Shown here one piece after another: positions 45,151-53,278 of a DNA stretch of 64,000 nt. Numbering within the stretch: position 1 is the first letter of the stretch; each line of letters begins with the position of its first letter. The translations under genes and the position numbers were made by a program. The notes beneath the pieces were generated by a model. It was not told the origin of the DNA and did not search any database. It saw nothing but the letters and a program-made list of their open reading frames with translations. This DNA is from Actinocatenispora thailandica (GTDB lineage: Bacteria; Actinomycetota; Actinomycetes; Mycobacteriales; Micromonosporaceae): positions 682,001-746,000 of the forward strand of contig NZ_AP023355.1 of the NCBI RefSeq assembly GCF_016865425.1, given 5' to 3'.

Positions 45151-46305
45151 GTGACCGCGCTGTCGATTCGTACCGATGATCCGATCTTCACCCTGCACGA
45201 GGGCGGCAAGCTCGCGGTGGCTGCCACCTCCCCGATCGAGACACCCGAGGACCTGTCCAAGGCGTACACGCCGGGCGTGGCCGAGGTGTCCCGCGCGATC
45301 GCGGCAGACCCCGCCCTGGCCCGGCGGTACACCTGGGTGTCGCACACGGTCGCGGTGGTCACCGACGGCACCGCGGTGCTCGGCCTCGGGGACATCGGCC
45401 CGGCCGCCGCGATGCCGGTGATGGAAGGCAAGGCGGTGCTGTTCAAGCAGTTCGGCGGCGTTGACGCGGTGCCGATCTGCCTGGACACCACCGATCCGGA
45501 CGAGATCGTCGCGACGGTGGCCCGGCTGGCCCCGTCGTTCGGCGGCATCAACCTGGAGGACATCAGCGCCCCGCGCTGCTTCGACATCGAGCGCCGGCTG
45601 GACGAGCGGCTCGACATCCCGGTGTTCCACGACGACCAGCACGGGACGGCGGTCGTCGTGCTCGCCGCGCTGCGCAACGCGGTCCGGCTGCTCGGCCGCG
45701 ACCTGGCCGGCCAGCGGATCGTGATCTCCGGTGCCGGCGCGGCCGGCGTCGCGGTGAGCCGGATGCTCGCCGCGGCCGGCGCCGCCGACCAGGTCGTCTG
45801 CGACTCCCGCGGCGTGCTGCACGCCTCCCGCGCCGGCCTGACCCCGGTCAAGGCGGACCTCGCGCGGCGCACCAACCCGCGCGGTGTGCGCGGGACGATC
45901 GCGGACGCGCTACGCGGCGCCGACGTGCTGATCGGAGTGTCCGGCGGGCACATCGAGGAGACCGCGGTGGCCGGCATGGCGCCCGATCCGATCGTGTTCG
46001 CGCTGGCCAACCCGACGCCCGAGGTGCACCCGGACGTCGCCCACCGGTACGCGGCGATCGTCGCCACCGGCCGCAGCGACTTCCCCAACCAGATCAACAA
46101 CGTGCTGGCGTTCCCGGGCATCTTCCGCGGCGCGCTGGACGCCTCCGCGCCCCGGATCACCGAGCCGATGAAGCTGGCGGCGGCCGAGGCGATCGCCGCG
46201 GTGGCGGCCGACGACCTGCGGGCCGACCGGATCGTGCCGAGCGCCCTCGACCCGCGGGTCGCGCCGGCCGTCGCCACCGCGGTTGCCGCTGCCGTCGCCC
46301 GCTGA
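45151..46305 (+). CDS. NAD(P)-dependent malic enzyme (short type)
   Basis: A 384-residue malic enzyme: SKAYTPGVAEV, the catalytic-region LGLGDIGP and MEGKAVLFKQFGGVDA, metal-binding EDISAPRCFDIE and FHDDQHGTA, and the NAD-binding GAGAAGVAVSR. It decarboxylates malate to pyruvate, supplying pyruvate and reducing power. GTG 45151 has an exact AAGGAG six bases upstream. The end of the gene is followed by a GC microsatellite and a long palindrome. Confidence 0.95.
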   Translation: MTALSIRTDDPIFTLHEGGKLAVAATSPIETPEDLSKAYTPGVAEVSRAIAADPALARRYTWVSHTVAVVTDGTAVLGLGDIGPAAAMPVMEGKAVLFKQFGGVDAVPICLDTTDPDEIVATVARLAPSFGGINLEDISAPRCFDIERRLDERLDIPVFHDDQHGTAVVVLAALRNAVRLLGRDLAGQRIVISGAGAAGVAVSRMLAAAGAADQVVCDSRGVLHASRAGLTPVKADLARRTNPRGVRGTIADALRGADVLIGVSGGHIEETAVAGMAPDPIVFALANPTPEVHPDVAHRYAAIVATGRSDFPNQINNVLAFPGIFRGALDASAPRITEPMKLAAAEAIAAVAADDLRADRIVPSALDPRVAPAVATAVAAAVAR

Positions 46306-46350
46306 CGGGCAACCACCGCCGGCTGCCCGGCCCGGCGCCCGCTCGGCCCC

Positions 46351-46384
46351 GCCGCCCGCCGCCCGCCGCCCGCCGCCCGCCGCC
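46351..46384. repeat. GCCGCCC heptanucleotide tandem repeat
   Basis: About 4.9 exact copies of GCCGCCC lie downstream of the malic enzyme gene. Such arrays mutate by slippage and may vary between strains. No coding role is seen; the surrounding 46306-46708 holds otherwise only the palindrome at 46433-46492. Confidence 0.8.
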
Positions 46385-46432
46385 GGCCGCCTGCCCCTGC
46401 CGCCTGGCGGCAAGGGCAAGCGGTCGTCGCCG

Positions 46433-46492
46433 CCTTTGCTCTGCGCACTCACATGCACCACCGGTGGTGCATGTGAGTGCGCAGAGCAAAGG
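46433..46492. repeat. 60-bp perfect palindrome (REP-like), probably a terminator
   Basis: CCTTTGCTCTGCGCAC... is followed by its exact reverse complement with no spacer, centre between 46462 and 46463. The first 30 bases recur with three changes at 63969-64000, where the window ends. Both copies follow the end of a plus-strand gene. The palindrome could form a strong hairpin or cruciform. The family resembles REP-type dispersed repeats. Confidence 0.9.
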
Positions 46493-46708
46493 GCGATGGA
46501 AACCCTCTCTCGCCGGGAGCGCAGTCTCAGCCGGTCAGCTGGCGGTCCAGCGGTGAGCCGGTCGCGCAGGGCCGGATATCCCGCCCGCCACCGGCAACGT
46601 GGTTCCGCCGCCGACGGGCGGCCGGTCGTGCCACGGGCGGCCTGCGGGCACGCGGACGACCGGCCGCTGCTGTGGCCCGCCCGCACCGACGTCGCTATCC
46701 TGCCCTGC

Positions 46709-47242
46709 GTGGCCGACCGGATGAACCGCCCGCTGCTGTTCCTGGACGTCGACGGCACGCTGCTGCCGGTCGGCGGCGACGCGCCGGAGTCCGACTGGGA
46801 CGAGAGCTGGCAGAACGCATCGAACCCGCTGCTGGCGCGGCTGTCGCCGAAGCACGGCCCGCGGTTGCTGGCGCTGCCGTGCGAGTTGGTCTGGGCCACC
46901 GCGTGGATGGCCGACGCGAACGACGTCATCGCACCGGTGCTGGGGCTGCCCGAGCTGCCGGTGGCGCAGCTGAGTGAGGTGCCCGACGCGGACGACCCGA
47001 GCTGGGCGCTGAGTTCCGCCGGCGGCTCGCTGGGCTGGAAGACCCGGGCGCTGGTCGAGCAGGCCGCGGGCCGGCCGTTCGTCTGGCTGGACGACGAGAT
47101 CAACGACGCCGACCGTGCCTGGGTCGGCGCCCACCATGCCGGAGTGGCGTTGCTGCATCGGGTGGACGCGCGGCACGGGCTGACCGAGCGCGACTTCACC
47201 GCCGTGACCGACTGGCTGCGCGACCTCTCGGCCCGGCCGTGA
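46709..47242 (+). CDS. HAD-superfamily hydrolase-like protein
   Basis: A 177-residue protein with the HAD motif I FLDVDGTLLP and a late WLDDE acidic pair. The middle part (LVWATAWMADAND) is typical of a group of actinobacterial HAD-like proteins without a known substrate. GTG 46709 lies seven bases after TATCCT (46696-46701), suggesting a leaderless start; ATG 46721 is the alternative. The stop overlaps the next gene's start (GTGA), so it is translated together with a tyrosine phosphatase. Confidence 0.8.
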   Translation: MADRMNRPLLFLDVDGTLLPVGGDAPESDWDESWQNASNPLLARLSPKHGPRLLALPCELVWATAWMADANDVIAPVLGLPELPVAQLSEVPDADDPSWALSSAGGSLGWKTRALVEQAAGRPFVWLDDEINDADRAWVGAHHAGVALLHRVDARHGLTERDFTAVTDWLRDLSARP

Positions 47243-47850
47243 CCCTCGACTGGGCCGGCTGTACGAACCAGCGTGACGTCGGTGGTCTGCGCACCGTGCC
47301 GGGCGGCCGGATCCGCGCGGGTGCGTTGCTGCGGTCCGACCGGCTCGACCGACTGCCGCCGGCGACCGTCCAAGCGATCCGCGCCGGCGCGATCGGGCGC
47401 ATCGTCGACCTGCGCTGGAGCTGGGAGTGCGCGGAGCATCCCAGTCCGTTCGCTGCCGACGAGGTCTACCGGCACGTACCGATGCTCGACGACGTGCTCG
47501 ACTACGAGCCGCCTCCGGACAGCTATGGCCCGATGCTCGACCACTGCCAGCGCCGGATCGGTACTGCTTTCCGGGCGGTTGCGGAGGCGCCACCGGGCTG
47601 CGTCGTGGTGCACTGCCACGCGGGCAAGGACCGCACCGGGGTGCTGGTGGCGCTGCTGCTCGGTGTCCTGGAGGTCGAGCCGGACGGCATCGTCGCGGAC
47701 TACGCCCGCTCCGATGGTTGTCCGGCGCAGACCATGCGCAACACGCTGGCCCACCTGGAGCACCGGTACGGCGGGATCGTGCCGTACCTGCGGGAGACCG
47801 GTGTCGATGCGGAGAGCTTCCGGGCGGTCCGGCAGCGCCTGCTCGCCTAG
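47239..47850 (+). CDS. Tyrosine-specific protein phosphatase (Y_phosphatase3 type)
   Basis: A 203-residue dual/tyrosine phosphatase with the P-loop HCHAGKDRTG and N-terminal NQRDVGGLRT...RSDRLDRL typical of the MptpB-like family. It removes phosphate from protein tyrosine residues or phosphoinositides. GTG 47239 overlaps the upstream stop (GTGA). Its own stop codon TAG (47848-47850) lies inside the end of the inverted-repeat element that follows. Confidence 0.9.
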   Translation: MTLDWAGCTNQRDVGGLRTVPGGRIRAGALLRSDRLDRLPPATVQAIRAGAIGRIVDLRWSWECAEHPSPFAADEVYRHVPMLDDVLDYEPPPDSYGPMLDHCQRRIGTAFRAVAEAPPGCVVVHCHAGKDRTGVLVALLLGVLEVEPDGIVADYARSDGCPAQTMRNTLAHLEHRYGGIVPYLRETGVDAESFRAVRQRLLA

Positions 47851-47925
47851 GGCGTGTCTTCATGGCTCCGCCGGGGCGAACGGGCCCGGCGCAGCAGGGT
47901 GGCTGGCCATGAAGACACGCGCTAG
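47847..47925. repeat. Inverted-repeat element ending in CTAG (copy 2), doubling as a bidirectional terminator
   Basis: CTAGGGCGTGTCTTCATGGC (47847-47866) pairs with GCCATGAAGACACGCGCTAG (47906-47925) with one mismatched step, around a 39-base loop. Both terminal CTAG tetramers supply the stop codons of the two convergent genes (TAG at 47848-47850 on plus; TAG at 47922-47924 on minus). The outer end matches copy 1 near 28061-28110. It may be a mobile miniature element that became a shared terminator. Confidence 0.7.
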
Positions 47926-48914
47926 TAGAGGCTGCGGGAGATGCGCCGGAACGAGAGTCCGGCGAGCGCCGCGGCGAGCAGCAGGTATCCGCCGAACTCC
48001 AGCCACTGGAACGTCCAGTACCGGTCGGCGGGCTGGTACGCGACGACGAAGTGTGCGTGCCGGGCGGCAAAGCAGGCGTCGTCGTGGCTGCGGTTGCCGG
48101 TGGCGCACGATGCCAGCGCGGCGCCGGTGAACGGGTGACCGGATGGGTCGAGCAGCTCGGTACTGCTTGACAACACCCAGGCTCCCGGCTTGTTGAATCC
48201 CTCGATCCGGGCGGTACCGCCCTTGAGGTTGATGCGGGCGCCCTGGCGGACCGAGGCCGCGTCGTACGTGACGGTCTCGGTGACGGCCGGCTGCAGGTAC
48301 GGCCGAATCGCCGTGGGCAGCAGGATCTGCAGCACCGCGAACACCGCGAGAGTGACGGCCATCGCGCTGACGGTGCGGCGGGTGAACTGCCCGACGACGA
48401 TGCCGGCGATCACGGCGAACGCGGCGTACCCGAGCGGAACCAGGTTGCGGGTCGGGAACACCAGCGGGTCGAACCGGCCGTCGACGAGGCTGTCGTACGG
48501 GCTCGCCGCCCAGGTGAGCAGCGTGCTCAACACCGCGGTGAGCGCCACCCCGGCGGCGGTGACCAGGCCGAGCTTGACCGCGAGCCATCGGCCGCGGGTG
48601 ATGCTCTGGTTCCAGACCAGGCGATGGGTACCGGACTCGAACTCCCGCGCGACGAGCGGCGCGCCCCAGAACGCACCGACCAGCGCCGGCACGAGTACGA
48701 CCAGCAGGCCGGCGAGCAACAGTACGGTGAGGTAGTCGTGTTCGAGGGTGTCGCGCGCGGCGGACGCGGAACAGCCGCTGCCGCAGCTCGTGGTCGCCTC
48801 GTAGGTGTCGCGGATCCGCAGCCCCAGTACGACCAGCAGGGCCGCGAGTCCCGCGGCGCCCGCACCGCCGACAAGGGCCTGCGTGCGGAACTGACGCCAG
48901 GTCAGCCAGATCAT
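47922..48914 (-). CDS. ABC transporter permease
   Basis: A 330-residue membrane protein with about six helices (ALVGGAGAAGLAALLVVLGL, VLLLAGLLVVLVPALVGAF, and others) and an external loop of about 90 residues before the last helix. It is the membrane partner of the ATPase whose gene overlaps it by four bases. The substrate is unknown. Codon context shows the C-terminus SRSLY encoded right at the inverted-repeat element. Confidence 0.88.
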   Translation of the reverse strand: MIWLTWRQFRTQALVGGAGAAGLAALLVVLGLRIRDTYEATTSCGSGCSASAARDTLEHDYLTVLLLAGLLVVLVPALVGAFWGAPLVAREFESGTHRLVWNQSITRGRWLAVKLGLVTAAGVALTAVLSTLLTWAASPYDSLVDGRFDPLVFPTRNLVPLGYAAFAVIAGIVVGQFTRRTVSAMAVTLAVFAVLQILLPTAIRPYLQPAVTETVTYDAASVRQGARINLKGGTARIEGFNKPGAWVLSSSTELLDPSGHPFTGAALASCATGNRSHDDACFAARHAHFVVAYQPADRYWTFQWLEFGGYLLLAAALAGLSFRRISRSLY

Positions 48915-49828
48915 AGGTTCGCCTCCACGGTCGTGCCGGGCGAACCGGCGGCTGGCGCGGTGACCGCCCGGCCGAGGTACGCGAGGACCATGTCCTCCAA
49001 CGCGAGCGGCTCCGCGGTGGGCAGCAGATCGGGTAGCAGCCGGGGCAGTACGCCGCTGGTGTCGCGGACGATGAGGGTGCTCTGCCGCTGGTTGTCGCGG
49101 GCCTGGATGACCTCGACCCCCGGCGGTAGGCGGTCGATCGTCCCCGGCTGGCCGACGACCCGGTAGTGGGCGGCCAGGATGTCCTCGACGTCGCCGGCCA
49201 CCTGCACCCGCGAACCGGCCAGCACCACGAGGTGGTCACACACCCGCTCCAGGTCGCCGAGCAGGTGCGAGGACAGGACGACGGTCGCCTCCAGCTCGGC
49301 CACCGACTCCATCAGGTTCTGCAGGAAAGTACGGCGGGCCAACGGGTCGAGCGCGGCGACCGGCTCGTCGAAGACCAGCATTTCGGGGCGCTTGGCCGTG
49401 GCGAGAACGAGGGCGAGCTGCGCACGCTGCCCGCCGGAGAGCCGTCCAGCCCGGCGCGCCGGGTCGAGCCCGAGCTGGGTGACGCGCTGGTGGGCCAGAT
49501 CCGCGTCCCAGCCCGGATTGAGCCGGGCGCCGAGGCGCAGGTGCTCGGCAACCGTCAGCCCCGCGTACACGGGGGTGTCCTGCGCGACGAACCCGACCCG
49601 GGCCAGCTGTGCGGCACTGGCGGCCGGGCGGGCACCGAGTACCTCGATGCTCCCCGAGGTCGGCCGGATCGTCCCGGCGACCAGGTTGAGCAGGGTGGAC
49701 TTGCCCGCACCGTTCGGGCCGACCAGACCGACGACCCGGCCCGCCGGTACGGTCAGGGTCGCGTCGGCGAGCGCAGTGTGCCTGCCGTACCGCTTCGTCA
49801 GGTCACGGGTGCACAGGGCGGCGGTCAC
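48911..49828 (-). CDS. ABC transporter ATP-binding protein
   Basis: A 305-residue ATPase: Walker A GPNGAGKST, signature LSGGQRAQLAL, Walker B MLVFDEP and an H-loop LSSHLLGD. It overlaps the permease gene (ATGA) and the GntR gene, making a three-gene unit GntR-ATPase-permease typical of YtrA-type systems for cell-envelope stress or antibiotic export. The last 60 residues are a small accessory domain of unknown role. Confidence 0.93.
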   Translation of the reverse strand: MTAALCTRDLTKRYGRHTALADATLTVPAGRVVGLVGPNGAGKSTLLNLVAGTIRPTSGSIEVLGARPAASAAQLARVGFVAQDTPVYAGLTVAEHLRLGARLNPGWDADLAHQRVTQLGLDPARRAGRLSGGQRAQLALVLATAKRPEMLVFDEPVAALDPLARRTFLQNLMESVAELEATVVLSSHLLGDLERVCDHLVVLAGSRVQVAGDVEDILAAHYRVVGQPGTIDRLPPGVEVIQARDNQRQSTLIVRDTSGVLPRLLPDLLPTAEPLALEDMVLAYLGRAVTAPAAGSPGTTVEANL

Positions 49829-50232
49829 CGCGACGCCTCGGTCGCCTTGCGGAGGTCGGTCGCCTGGCGGAAGGTCGCCATGAACAGCGCCTCGATGCTG
49901 TCCGCGTCGAGACCGGCCCGCAACGCCTTGTCCAGCCAGGTCTGCAGTTCCACGCGGAGCGGCTGGTGCGCCGCCAGGGTGTCGCCGGCGAGGCTGCGGG
50001 TGACGAAGGTGCCCAGCCCCGGCCTGGCCGCGGCGAGCCCGAGGTGTTCCAACTCCCGGTAGGCCTTGAGGACCGTGTTCGGGTTGATGGCCACCTTCGC
50101 CATCACCTCCTTGACCGTCGGCAGCTGGTCGCCGACCGACAACAGCCCCAGCCGGAGCGCCTGCTGGACCTGGTGCACCAGCTGCTGGTACGGCGAGACG
50201 CCCGATCGGGCGTCCAGATGAAAGTCGATCAC
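49825..50232 (-). CDS. GntR-family regulator (YtrA subfamily)
   Basis: A 135-residue regulator: N-terminal winged helix (SPYQQLVHQVQQALRLGLLSVGDQLPTVKEV, ...INPNTVLKAYRELEHLGL) and a short C-terminal helix bundle as in YtrA. GTG 50232 is used; an upstream TTG at 50247 would add five residues. It probably represses its own operon through the palindrome just upstream and is released by a cell-envelope or antibiotic signal. Confidence 0.92.
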   Translation of the reverse strand: MIDFHLDARSGVSPYQQLVHQVQQALRLGLLSVGDQLPTVKEVMAKVAINPNTVLKAYRELEHLGLAAARPGLGTFVTRSLAGDTLAAHQPLRVELQTWLDKALRAGLDADSIEALFMATFRQATDLRKATEASR

Positions 50233-50247
50233 GAAACCACCATTCAA

Positions 50248-50291
50248 CTAGGTTCCTAGCACTATAGAGTTGTAGCGATGGACCTTGTCAA
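50248..50291 (-). promoter_or_regulatory. Promoter and operator of the GntR-ABC operon
   Basis: Minus-strand TTGACA (complement of 50286-50291) and TATAGT (complement of 50261-50266) are separated by 19 bases, a near-consensus vegetative promoter. Between the -10 box and the gene lies CTAGGTTCCTAG (50248-50259), whose CTAGG/CCTAG arms are perfectly inverted around two bases. It overlaps the expected transcription start and is the best candidate for GntR binding. Confidence 0.6.
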
Positions 50292-50302
50292 GATCGAGGA
50301 AG

Positions 50303-50335
50303 GCAGCCGCACCGGCCGTTGGCCGGTGCGGCTGC
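50303..50335 (-). terminator. Strong hairpin downstream of lysE
   Basis: GCAGCCGCACCGGCC, GTT, GGCCGGTGCGGCTGC form a perfect 15-bp stem with a three-base loop. It lies 110 bases past the lysE stop and just upstream of the GntR promoter, so it isolates the two minus-strand units. Confidence 0.75.
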
Positions 50336-50445
50336 TGGTGCGCCGCCGCAGCGCGGTCGGCGGGCGCCCCGGTGCCCGCGCCGTCTTCCCCGGGGGTTCC
50401 GGTCGTGGCGGCCCGTTCGGCCCGCCGCGCGGACCCCGGCGGGGG

Positions 50446-51054
50446 TCAGCGAAGGCCGAACAGGAGGGTGGCGGCGGAGCCGAGCATGATCACGGCGACG
50501 CCGGCGTCGAGCACCCGCCAGGTGGTCCGGCGGTGCGCCAGCGGCGAGAGCAGCCGGGCGCCGAAACCCAGTGCGCTGAACCAGATCGCGCTGCCGAGCA
50601 CCGCGCCCAGCCCGAAGCACCAGCGCAGCGACCCGTGCGCGCTCGCCACCGAGCCGACCAGCACCACCGTGTCCAGGTAGACGTGCGGGTTGAGCCAGGT
50701 CAGGGCGAGGCAGCTGGCGAGTACGGCGGGTGCCGCGGCGGTCGCGCCGCCGGCCGCCGCGGTCAGGGTGCCGGGCCGCAGCGCACGCCTGGCGGCGAGC
50801 ACCGCGTACCCGAGCAGGAACGCGGCGCCGGCCAGCCGAGCCACGGTGAGGATCGCCGGTGCCGCCTCGACCAGGGCGCCGAGGCCACCGACACCGGCGG
50901 AGATGAGTACCGCGTCGGAGGCGGTGCAGACCAGCACGATGGCGACGACGTACTCGCGGCGCAGGCCCTGGCGGAGGACGAAGGCGTTCTGCGCGCCGAT
51001 GGCCACGATCAGGGAGAGTCCGAACCCGAGCCCGGAGAGGACGGCGACGATCAC
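50446..51054 (-). CDS. lysE: LysE/ArgO-type amino-acid exporter
   Basis: A 202-residue six-helix transporter of the LysE superfamily: GLSLIVAIGAQNAFVLRQGL at the N-terminus and WLNPHVYLDTVVLVG in the middle are diagnostic of LysE/ArgO. It exports basic amino acids (lysine or arginine). GTG 51054 is preceded by GGAG. It is divergent from a LysG/ArgP-type regulator, the classical arrangement. Confidence 0.9.
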   Translation of the reverse strand: MIVAVLSGLGFGLSLIVAIGAQNAFVLRQGLRREYVVAIVLVCTASDAVLISAGVGGLGALVEAAPAILTVARLAGAAFLLGYAVLAARRALRPGTLTAAAGGATAAAPAVLASCLALTWLNPHVYLDTVVLVGSVASAHGSLRWCFGLGAVLGSAIWFSALGFGARLLSPLAHRRTTWRVLDAGVAVIMLGSAATLLFGLR

Positions 51055-51071
51055 GGCTCCAGCCTGACCGG

Positions 51072-51117
51072 CCCACCGCCAACAGTGAAGTTCATCGTTC
51101 TGTTGGTGGGTTAGAAT
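51072..51117. promoter_or_regulatory. Intergenic dyad and -10 box of the lysE/lysG pair
   Basis: CCCACCGCCAACAG (51072-51085) and CTGTTGGTGGG (51100-51110) are inverted copies differing by one inserted group, centred in the 70-base divergent region. TAGAAT (51112-51117) ends seven bases before the lysG GTG. The dyad is a plausible LysG binding site controlling both directions. Confidence 0.55.
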
Positions 51118-51124
51118 CGCTGAT

Positions 51125-52018
51125 GTGCAGGTGGATCTGCCGCAGCTGCGGGCGCTGGTCGCGGCGGTCGACGAGGGCTCGTTCGACGCGGCGGCGCGGG
51201 CGCTGCACGTGACGCCGTCCGCGGTCAGCCAGCGGATCAAGGCGCTGGAGACCGCGGCCGGCCGGGTGCTGCTGCTGCGCGGCAAGCCGGTCACGGTGAC
51301 CGACGCCGGCCAGGCCTACCTGCGGCTGGCGCGGCAGATCGAGGCGTTGACCGCCGACGCGGTCGCCGCCGACCGGGCGGCGGGCGAGCCGCCGGTGGTG
51401 GCCCTCGCGGTCAACGGCGACTCGCTCGGCACCTGGGTGCTGCCCGCGCTGGCGCCGCTGGCCGACGAGATCCGGTTCGACCTGCGCCGGGAGGATCAGG
51501 ACCATTCGGCCGCACTGCTCCGGCAGGGTGTGGTGATGGGCGCGATCACCACCGCGGCGCAGCCGGTGCAGGGCTGCACGGTGACCCGGCTCGGCACCAT
51601 GCGGTACCGGCCGATGGCGTCGCCGGCGTTCGTCCGACGCTGGTTCGCCGACGGCGCCAGCGTCGATGCGCTGGCGGCGGCTCCGGTGCTCACCTTCGAC
51701 CGCCGGGACGACCTGCAGGACGCCTACCTGCGGCGGCGCACCCGGCGCCGGCTCGACCCGCCCCGGCACTACATCCCGGCGACCGCCGACTTCGGCACCG
51801 CGGTGCTGCTCGGGATGGGGTGGGGGATGCTGCCCGACCAGCAGCTTCGGGCGGAACGCCGGCGCGGTCAGCTGGTCGAGTTCGATCCCGGCGCGCACCT
51901 GGACGTGGTGCTCAACTGGCAGCAGTGGACGCTGCACACCGAGGCGCTGGACCGCACCGCCGCCGCGATCCGGACCGCCGCCGCCGACCAGCTCAGCCAG
52001 CCGCGCCGAACCCGCTGA
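51125..52018 (+). CDS. lysG: LysG/ArgP-type LysR regulator
   Basis: A 297-residue LysR-type regulator: N-terminal helix-turn-helix (SFDAAARALHVTPSAVSQRIKALE) and a two-lobed effector domain. It resembles LysG/ArgP, which activate the divergent exporter when basic amino acids accumulate. GTG 51125 is seven bases after TAGAAT with no ribosome site, so it may be leaderless. Its last 26 bases overlap the end of the convergent MFS gene. Confidence 0.92.
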   Translation: MQVDLPQLRALVAAVDEGSFDAAARALHVTPSAVSQRIKALETAAGRVLLLRGKPVTVTDAGQAYLRLARQIEALTADAVAADRAAGEPPVVALAVNGDSLGTWVLPALAPLADEIRFDLRREDQDHSAALLRQGVVMGAITTAAQPVQGCTVTRLGTMRYRPMASPAFVRRWFADGASVDALAAAPVLTFDRRDDLQDAYLRRRTRRRLDPPRHYIPATADFGTAVLLGMGWGMLPDQQLRAERRRGQLVEFDPGAHLDVVLNWQQWTLHTEALDRTAAAIRTAAADQLSQPRRTR

Positions 52019-53264
52019 TCCCGTTGCTGCCGGGGCGATCCGACCCGCGCACCGGGTGGACCGCCGACCCGGCCGGCGTCCGGCCGCGCCCGCCTCGGGC
52101 GGCTCGGGGTGCCCGGTGGCGAAGCATCATCCGTTGGTACAGGGCGGTGCCGAGTCCGAGGGACGCGGCGCCGGCGGCGGTGACCAACCACAGCGTCGCG
52201 GCGCCGTGCGCCAACAGCGGGGCGCCGATCAGCGGTGCCGCCACGGTACCGACACCCCAGGACAGCCCGTACCCGGTCAGCACGGTGGCGGCGTGCCGCG
52301 GCGGGGCGAGGCGGGAGGCGATCGCCTGCTGGGTGCCGAGCAGCAGGCTGCCGCTCGCCCCCTCGAACGCGGCGCCGGTCACGAGTTCGGGTACCGTGCC
52401 GCCCGCCCAGCACAGCAGGCCCACCGTGAGCGAGGCGTACCCGATCGCCAGTGTCGTCGCCGGCGTGAGCGACAGCTCGGTGCGGGCGACGATGCGCTGC
52501 GCGGCGATCGCGGCCGCAGCGGCAGTCGCGAGCAGCCAGCCGGTCAGCGCGGCGGGGTGGCCGCCGGCCTGCACCGCGAGCGGCAGCATGAACACCACCA
52601 CCATCGCGAGCGTCGCGTAGCCGCTGCCCACGGCGGTCCAGGCGGCGAGCCGGCGCGACAGCACCGCGCACCACGCGGCCCGTACCTCGGTGCGGTCCGG
52701 CTTTCGGTCGGCGGGTAGTCGGCGCCAGACCACGACCGCGGCGGCGAGGCTGGTCACGGCGTCGGCGAGGAACAGCGCGCCGAGGCTCCACCGGGTCAGT
52801 ACCGCGGCGAGCAGGCCGGCGACCACGCCGGCCACCGCGAGCGCCGCCCACAGCAGTGAGTAGCTCGACGCGCGCCGCTCATCCGGTACCGACTGGGCGA
52901 TCAGCGCCTGGGTGGCCGGTTCGACCAGCTCGTAGGCGAGGCCGAGCAGCAGGGCGCCGCCCACCACGACCGGTAGCGAGCGGCCGAGGCCGATCGTCGC
53001 CTGCGCCGCCGCGCAGGCGAGCAGCCCGGCGAGCATCGCGGTGCGGGCGCCGAACCGGGTGGCGAGCACCCCGCCGAGCAGCCGGGAGGGGATCGTGCCG
53101 GCACCGAAGGCGGCGAGTACCAGCCCGGCCAGCGCCAGGCTGGCGCCGAGGTCGTGGGTGAGCCGCAAGCTCAGGAACCCCATCGCGAACGCGCCGAGCC
53201 GGTTCACCACCCGGATCAGCACGAGCCATCGTGTGACCGTTGTAACCTCGGACTTCAGTGACAT
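51993..53264 (-). CDS. MFS transporter (drug-exporter type)
   Basis: A 423-residue twelve-helix major-facilitator protein, with motif-A-like GGVLATRFGARTAM between helices 2 and 3. The last about 40 residues are a cytoplasmic low-complexity tail. Substrate unknown. ATG 53264 follows TAACCT (complement of 53272-53277) by seven bases and has no ribosome site on its strand, suggesting leaderless translation. The start is only 14 bases from that of the divergent CGNR regulator gene. Confidence 0.9.
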   Translation of the reverse strand: MSLKSEVTTVTRWLVLIRVVNRLGAFAMGFLSLRLTHDLGASLALAGLVLAAFGAGTIPSRLLGGVLATRFGARTAMLAGLLACAAAQATIGLGRSLPVVVGGALLLGLAYELVEPATQALIAQSVPDERRASSYSLLWAALAVAGVVAGLLAAVLTRWSLGALFLADAVTSLAAAVVVWRRLPADRKPDRTEVRAAWCAVLSRRLAAWTAVGSGYATLAMVVVFMLPLAVQAGGHPAALTGWLLATAAAAAIAAQRIVARTELSLTPATTLAIGYASLTVGLLCWAGGTVPELVTGAAFEGASGSLLLGTQQAIASRLAPPRHAATVLTGYGLSWGVGTVAAPLIGAPLLAHGAATLWLVTAAGAASLGLGTALYQRMMLRHRAPRAARGGRGRTPAGSAVHPVRGSDRPGSNGISGFGAAG

Positions 53265-53278
53265 GCCGAGGAGGTTAC

